Positions 4,794-5,137 of a DNA stretch of 5,137 nt are shown in pieces (position 1 is the stretch's first letter; the number at the start of each line of letters is the position of its first letter). Origin of the DNA: an uncultured Achromobacter sp. (GTDB lineage Bacteria; Pseudomonadota; Gammaproteobacteria; Burkholderiales; Burkholderiaceae_B); NCBI GenBank assembly GCA_913775005.1, contig CAJYKY010000561.1, positions 1-5,137 on the forward strand, given 5' to 3'. Position numbers and translations under genes: made by a program. Below the pieces are notes generated by a model that worked only from the letters and a program-made list of their open reading frames with translations, was not told the origin of the DNA and made no database searches.

Positions 4794-5137
4794 ATGGCTA
4801 TTACCAGCGCCAGCACCGTGCCCCCCGGGGCCACAGGGTCCGCCGCCCAGGCCAATTCCCCAGCCCCGGCTCCGGCCGCCTTGGGCGCCCGAGGCACGTC
4901 CCCCGCTGCGGCCCATGCCGCAGCCGCCCCTACCTCGAAGCCGCCGCGCAAGTTCAACACCGCGCGCTTTTTGCCGCTGATCGGCCCGCTGGCGCTGTTC
5001 GTCGTCTGGGACCTGGTGGTGCGCTTGCAGCTGGTCAGCCCCGTCCTGCTGCCCACGCCCAGCGCCACCATCGTCGCGCTGGTCAAGGGCCTGGCGGGCG
5101 GCCCGCTGCTGTGGGACTTCCTGGCATCGCTGAACCG
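4794..5137 (+). CDS. ABC transporter permease, TauC/SsuC type, N-terminal part (3' end outside window)
   Basis: The first 114 codons of an inner-membrane permease for the binding protein upstream. The first membrane segment lies around residues 59-77 (FLPLIGPLALFVVWDLVV). It is followed by LVSPVLLPTPSATIVALVKGL and LLWDFLASLNR, which match the conserved 'LLPSPSxV...L...L..H...SL.R' region after TM1 in TauC/SsuC/NrtB-type permeases. Residues 2-48 form an Ala/Pro/Ser/Thr-rich, low-complexity tail, then a basic stretch KPPRK; such a long tail is unusual for this family. The start codon is 3 bp after the stop of the binding-protein gene with a good ribosome site, so the two are translationally close in one operon. 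An ATPase gene is expected nearby but is not in the window. Confidence 0.9.
   Translation, partial: MAITSASTVPPGATGSAAQANSPAPAPAALGARGTSPAAAHAAAAPTSKPPRKFNTARFLPLIGPLALFVVWDLVVRLQLVSPVLLPTPSATIVALVKGLAGGPLLWDFLASLN

Noticed and set aside
3771..4916. A 381-codon - strand frame opposite the ABC genes
   Set aside because: It is antisense to a clear ABC binding-protein gene and its translation is low-complexity Gly/Arg/Ala-rich, so it is a shadow.

Overview
The window is GC-rich chromosomal DNA. Its tightly packed genes and the protein families present point to a beta-proteobacterium, most likely Burkholderiales (Alcaligenaceae such as Achromobacter or Bordetella). The genus is an inference from style and gene content, not from a marker gene. 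No RNA gene, insertion sequence, CRISPR array or prophage gene was found.

Layout, left to right: (1) the last 101 codons of a D-2-hydroxyacid dehydrogenase, + strand; (2) a metabolite:H+ symporter-type MFS transporter, - strand, converging on it with only 5 bp between the stop codons; (3) a 223-aa protein with a DUF4286/dimeric alpha-beta-barrel-like motif, - strand, 46 bp upstream of the transporter and probably in its operon; (4) a LysR-type regulator, - strand, 125 bp further upstream; (5) a 395-bp divergent intergenic region; (6) a SsuA/NMT1-type ABC substrate-binding protein with a twin-arginine signal, + strand; (7) the start of its TauC/SsuC-type permease, 3 bp downstream and cut by the window end.

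The most informative part is the divergent intergenic region. It carries a full match to the sigma-54 -24/-12 promoter consensus 74 bp before the ABC start codon. About 165 bp upstream of the predicted transcription start there is a near-perfect NtrC-type inverted repeat, and a weaker copy lies 22 bp further in. Between these and the promoter are short A-runs spaced roughly one helical turn apart, and just after the predicted start is a perfect 12-bp palindrome. Together they suggest the ABC importer is a nitrogen-scavenging system under NtrC/sigma-54 control, so its substrate is more likely a nitrogen compound than a sulfonate. The adjacent LysR protein may add a substrate-specific layer of control.

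The - strand genes (LysR, DUF4286-like, MFS) look like a small uptake and catabolic module for an organic acid or related solute. A 31-bp dyad with perfect 9-bp arms in the LysR/DUF4286-like gap is the best operator candidate there. The substrates of both transporters remain unknown from sequence alone.
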